A DNA stretch of 64,000 nt from Acidimicrobiales bacterium (lineage in GTDB: Bacteria > Actinomycetota > Acidimicrobiia > Acidimicrobiales > Aldehydirespiratoraceae): positions 87,581-151,580 of the forward strand of contig JAQWLJ010000064.1 in NCBI GenBank assembly GCA_029247365.1. Reading direction: 5' to 3'. Below, piece after piece: positions 63,130-64,000 of the stretch; within the stretch, counting starts at the first letter, position 1; the number at the start of each line of letters is the position of its first letter. The notes below the pieces were generated by a model, which did no database searches, was not told the origin of the DNA, and was given only the letters and a program-made list of their open reading frames with translations. Position numbers and translations under genes: made by a program.

Positions 63130-63957
63130 ATGGCCGACGAGCGACCCATCGAAGATCAGATCCGCCTCGACCTGCGCGGTTCGGTGGCGTGGATCACCAT
63201 CGACCGACCGGCAGTCGGCAATGCGCTGAACCCACCCTGCCGCGACCGGATCCGCGACCTCATCAATGAGCTGAATGTCTCCAAGCAGGCTCGCTGCATC
63301 GTCTTGACGGCCGCCGGCGAAAAGCTGTTCTGTCCAGGCGCCGATCTCTCCCACGTCTACGAAAAGGACCGGCCCGAGGGCATACCCGACCAGGTCGTCG
63401 GTGACCCGCGCCGGATGATGCTCGATGGTCAGTACACGCTGTTCCCCGCCATCCTCGATAGCGATATCCCGATCATCGCCGCCGTGAACGGCACCGCCGC
63501 CGGCATGGGCGCCCACCTCGCCCTCGCCTGCGATCTCGTGATCGCGGCCGACAACGCGAAGTTCGTCGAAGTATTTGCCCGCCGCGGTCTGGTCCCCGAT
63601 GCCCTCGGCCCGTGGCTGCTTCCTCGCATCATTGGCGTGCGAAAGACGATGGAGCTGATGCTCTTCGCCGAGGACCTTCCCGCCGCTGACGCGGCCAACT
63701 TGGGCCTCGTGAACAGGGTCGTGCCCGCCACCGAACTCGTCGCAGCTGCGACCGAGTGGTCCGAACGCATTGCCAACGGTCCCACCTTGTCCTTCGGTCT
63801 GACCAAGTGGCTCGTCAATCAAAGCCTCGACACCGACCGCGCCACGATGATCCACAACGAGTCGATCGCCGTCGAGATGAACACCTACTCCGAGGACAGC
63901 AAGGAAGGCATCGCCAGCTTCCGCGAACGCCGCGCCCCGGAGTGGAAGGGCTACTGA
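63130..63957 (+). CDS. Enoyl-CoA hydratase/isomerase family protein
   Basis: 275 aa crotonase-fold protein. Oxyanion segments FCPGADLSHV and VNGTAAGMGAHLALACD are present. Both hydratase glutamates are replaced: GMGAHLAL has His, and the second position is in EVFARRGLVPDALG, where an Asp follows Pro as in PaaG-type isomerases. It is thus more likely an isomerase or other crotonase than a hydratase. The remaining 43 bases of the window after its stop hold nothing clear. Confidence 0.88.
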   Translation: MADERPIEDQIRLDLRGSVAWITIDRPAVGNALNPPCRDRIRDLINELNVSKQARCIVLTAAGEKLFCPGADLSHVYEKDRPEGIPDQVVGDPRRMMLDGQYTLFPAILDSDIPIIAAVNGTAAGMGAHLALACDLVIAADNAKFVEVFARRGLVPDALGPWLLPRIIGVRKTMELMLFAEDLPAADAANLGLVNRVVPATELVAAATEWSERIANGPTLSFGLTKWLVNQSLDTDRATMIHNESIAVEMNTYSEDSKEGIASFRERRAPEWKGY

Positions 63958-64000
63958 ACCGAGCAACCACGGGGCAACCGCGTCGTCGCGCTCACCCCAC

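Noticed and set aside
1..64000. tRNA, rRNA, CRISPR array, prophage or insertion sequence
   Set aside because: No cloverleaf-like sequence, regular repeat array, transposase, integrase or phage gene was found on reading both strands.

Overview
The window is GC-rich and densely coded on both strands. GTG and TTG starts are frequent, and many stop/start overlaps are only 1-8 bases (ATGA, GTGA, TGATG). The gene content points to an actinomycete that makes mycothiol: a mycothiol-dependent formaldehyde dehydrogenase (mscR) with its usual metallo-beta-lactamase partner, an inositol-3-phosphate synthase, a DUF664/DinB protein of the mycothiol S-transferase type, a DUF3097 protein, an LLM-class (probably F420) oxidoreductase and a men-type menaquinone operon. 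The abundance of CoA-ester enzymes, phytanoyl-CoA-type dioxygenases and sulfatases suggests an Acidimicrobiia-like heterotroph. That placement is an inference. I see no rRNA, tRNA, CRISPR array, phage or insertion sequence.

Layout. 1-5207 (+): the 3' part of an enolase-superfamily dehydratase, then mscR, an MBL hydrolase, a PhyH dioxygenase and an N,N-dimethylformamidase-like protein, which together look like a C1/N-methyl-amide unit. 5208-11602 (-): echA, a GrdB-like protein with an in-frame UGA, an SRPBCC protein, a sulfatase, a flavin reductase and a Cys-less thiolase homologue, mostly overlapping. 11626-14268 (+): an acyl-CoA ligase and an NAD epimerase-like protein. 14265-24145 (-): a long run with a LysR regulator, MaoC hydratase, dimeric-barrel-like protein, TAP-type lipoprotein peptidase, SDR, Nudix hydrolase, aquaporin with a structured leader, two hydrolases, a membrane protein, 3-methyladenine glycosylase and an EamA exporter. 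24208-25509 (+): ino1. 25553-33288: a PhyH dioxygenase, a lipoprotein esterase, a tandem CaiB-type CoA-transferase, a DUF2071 protein, and a thiolase next to an HMG-CoA-synthase-like/DUF35 fusion. 33480-38944: an M20 peptidase, gamma-glutamyltransferase, DUF427, DinB, a nucleotidyltransferase and a histidine phosphatase. 38965-44409 (-): the men operon (menF-menD-menH-menC), whose first gene is a fusion of a MerR regulator and isochorismate synthase. 44484-53285 (+): DUF3097, a second sulfatase, and an AddB/AddA-like helicase-nuclease pair. 53250-63957: MarR, a gamma-glutamylcyclotransferase-like protein, an MFS transporter, two adjacent fold-type II PLP enzymes, an acyl-CoA ligase, a small protein, an LLM oxidoreductase, an SF2 helicase and an enoyl-CoA hydratase/isomerase.

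The strongest points for follow-up are: (1) a GrdB-family gene at 9556-10713 read through an in-frame UGA that falls exactly at the family's selenocysteine position and is followed by a hairpin fitting the bacterial SECIS model; (2) the MerR-isochorismate synthase fusion that opens a translationally coupled menaquinone operon and has two overlapping palindromes directly upstream; (3) the thiolase plus HMGS-like/DUF35 fusion, which resembles the archaeal thiolase/HMGS/DUF35 channelling complex but has no HMGS catalytic cysteine. Function calls rest on reading motifs by eye; no database search was run.
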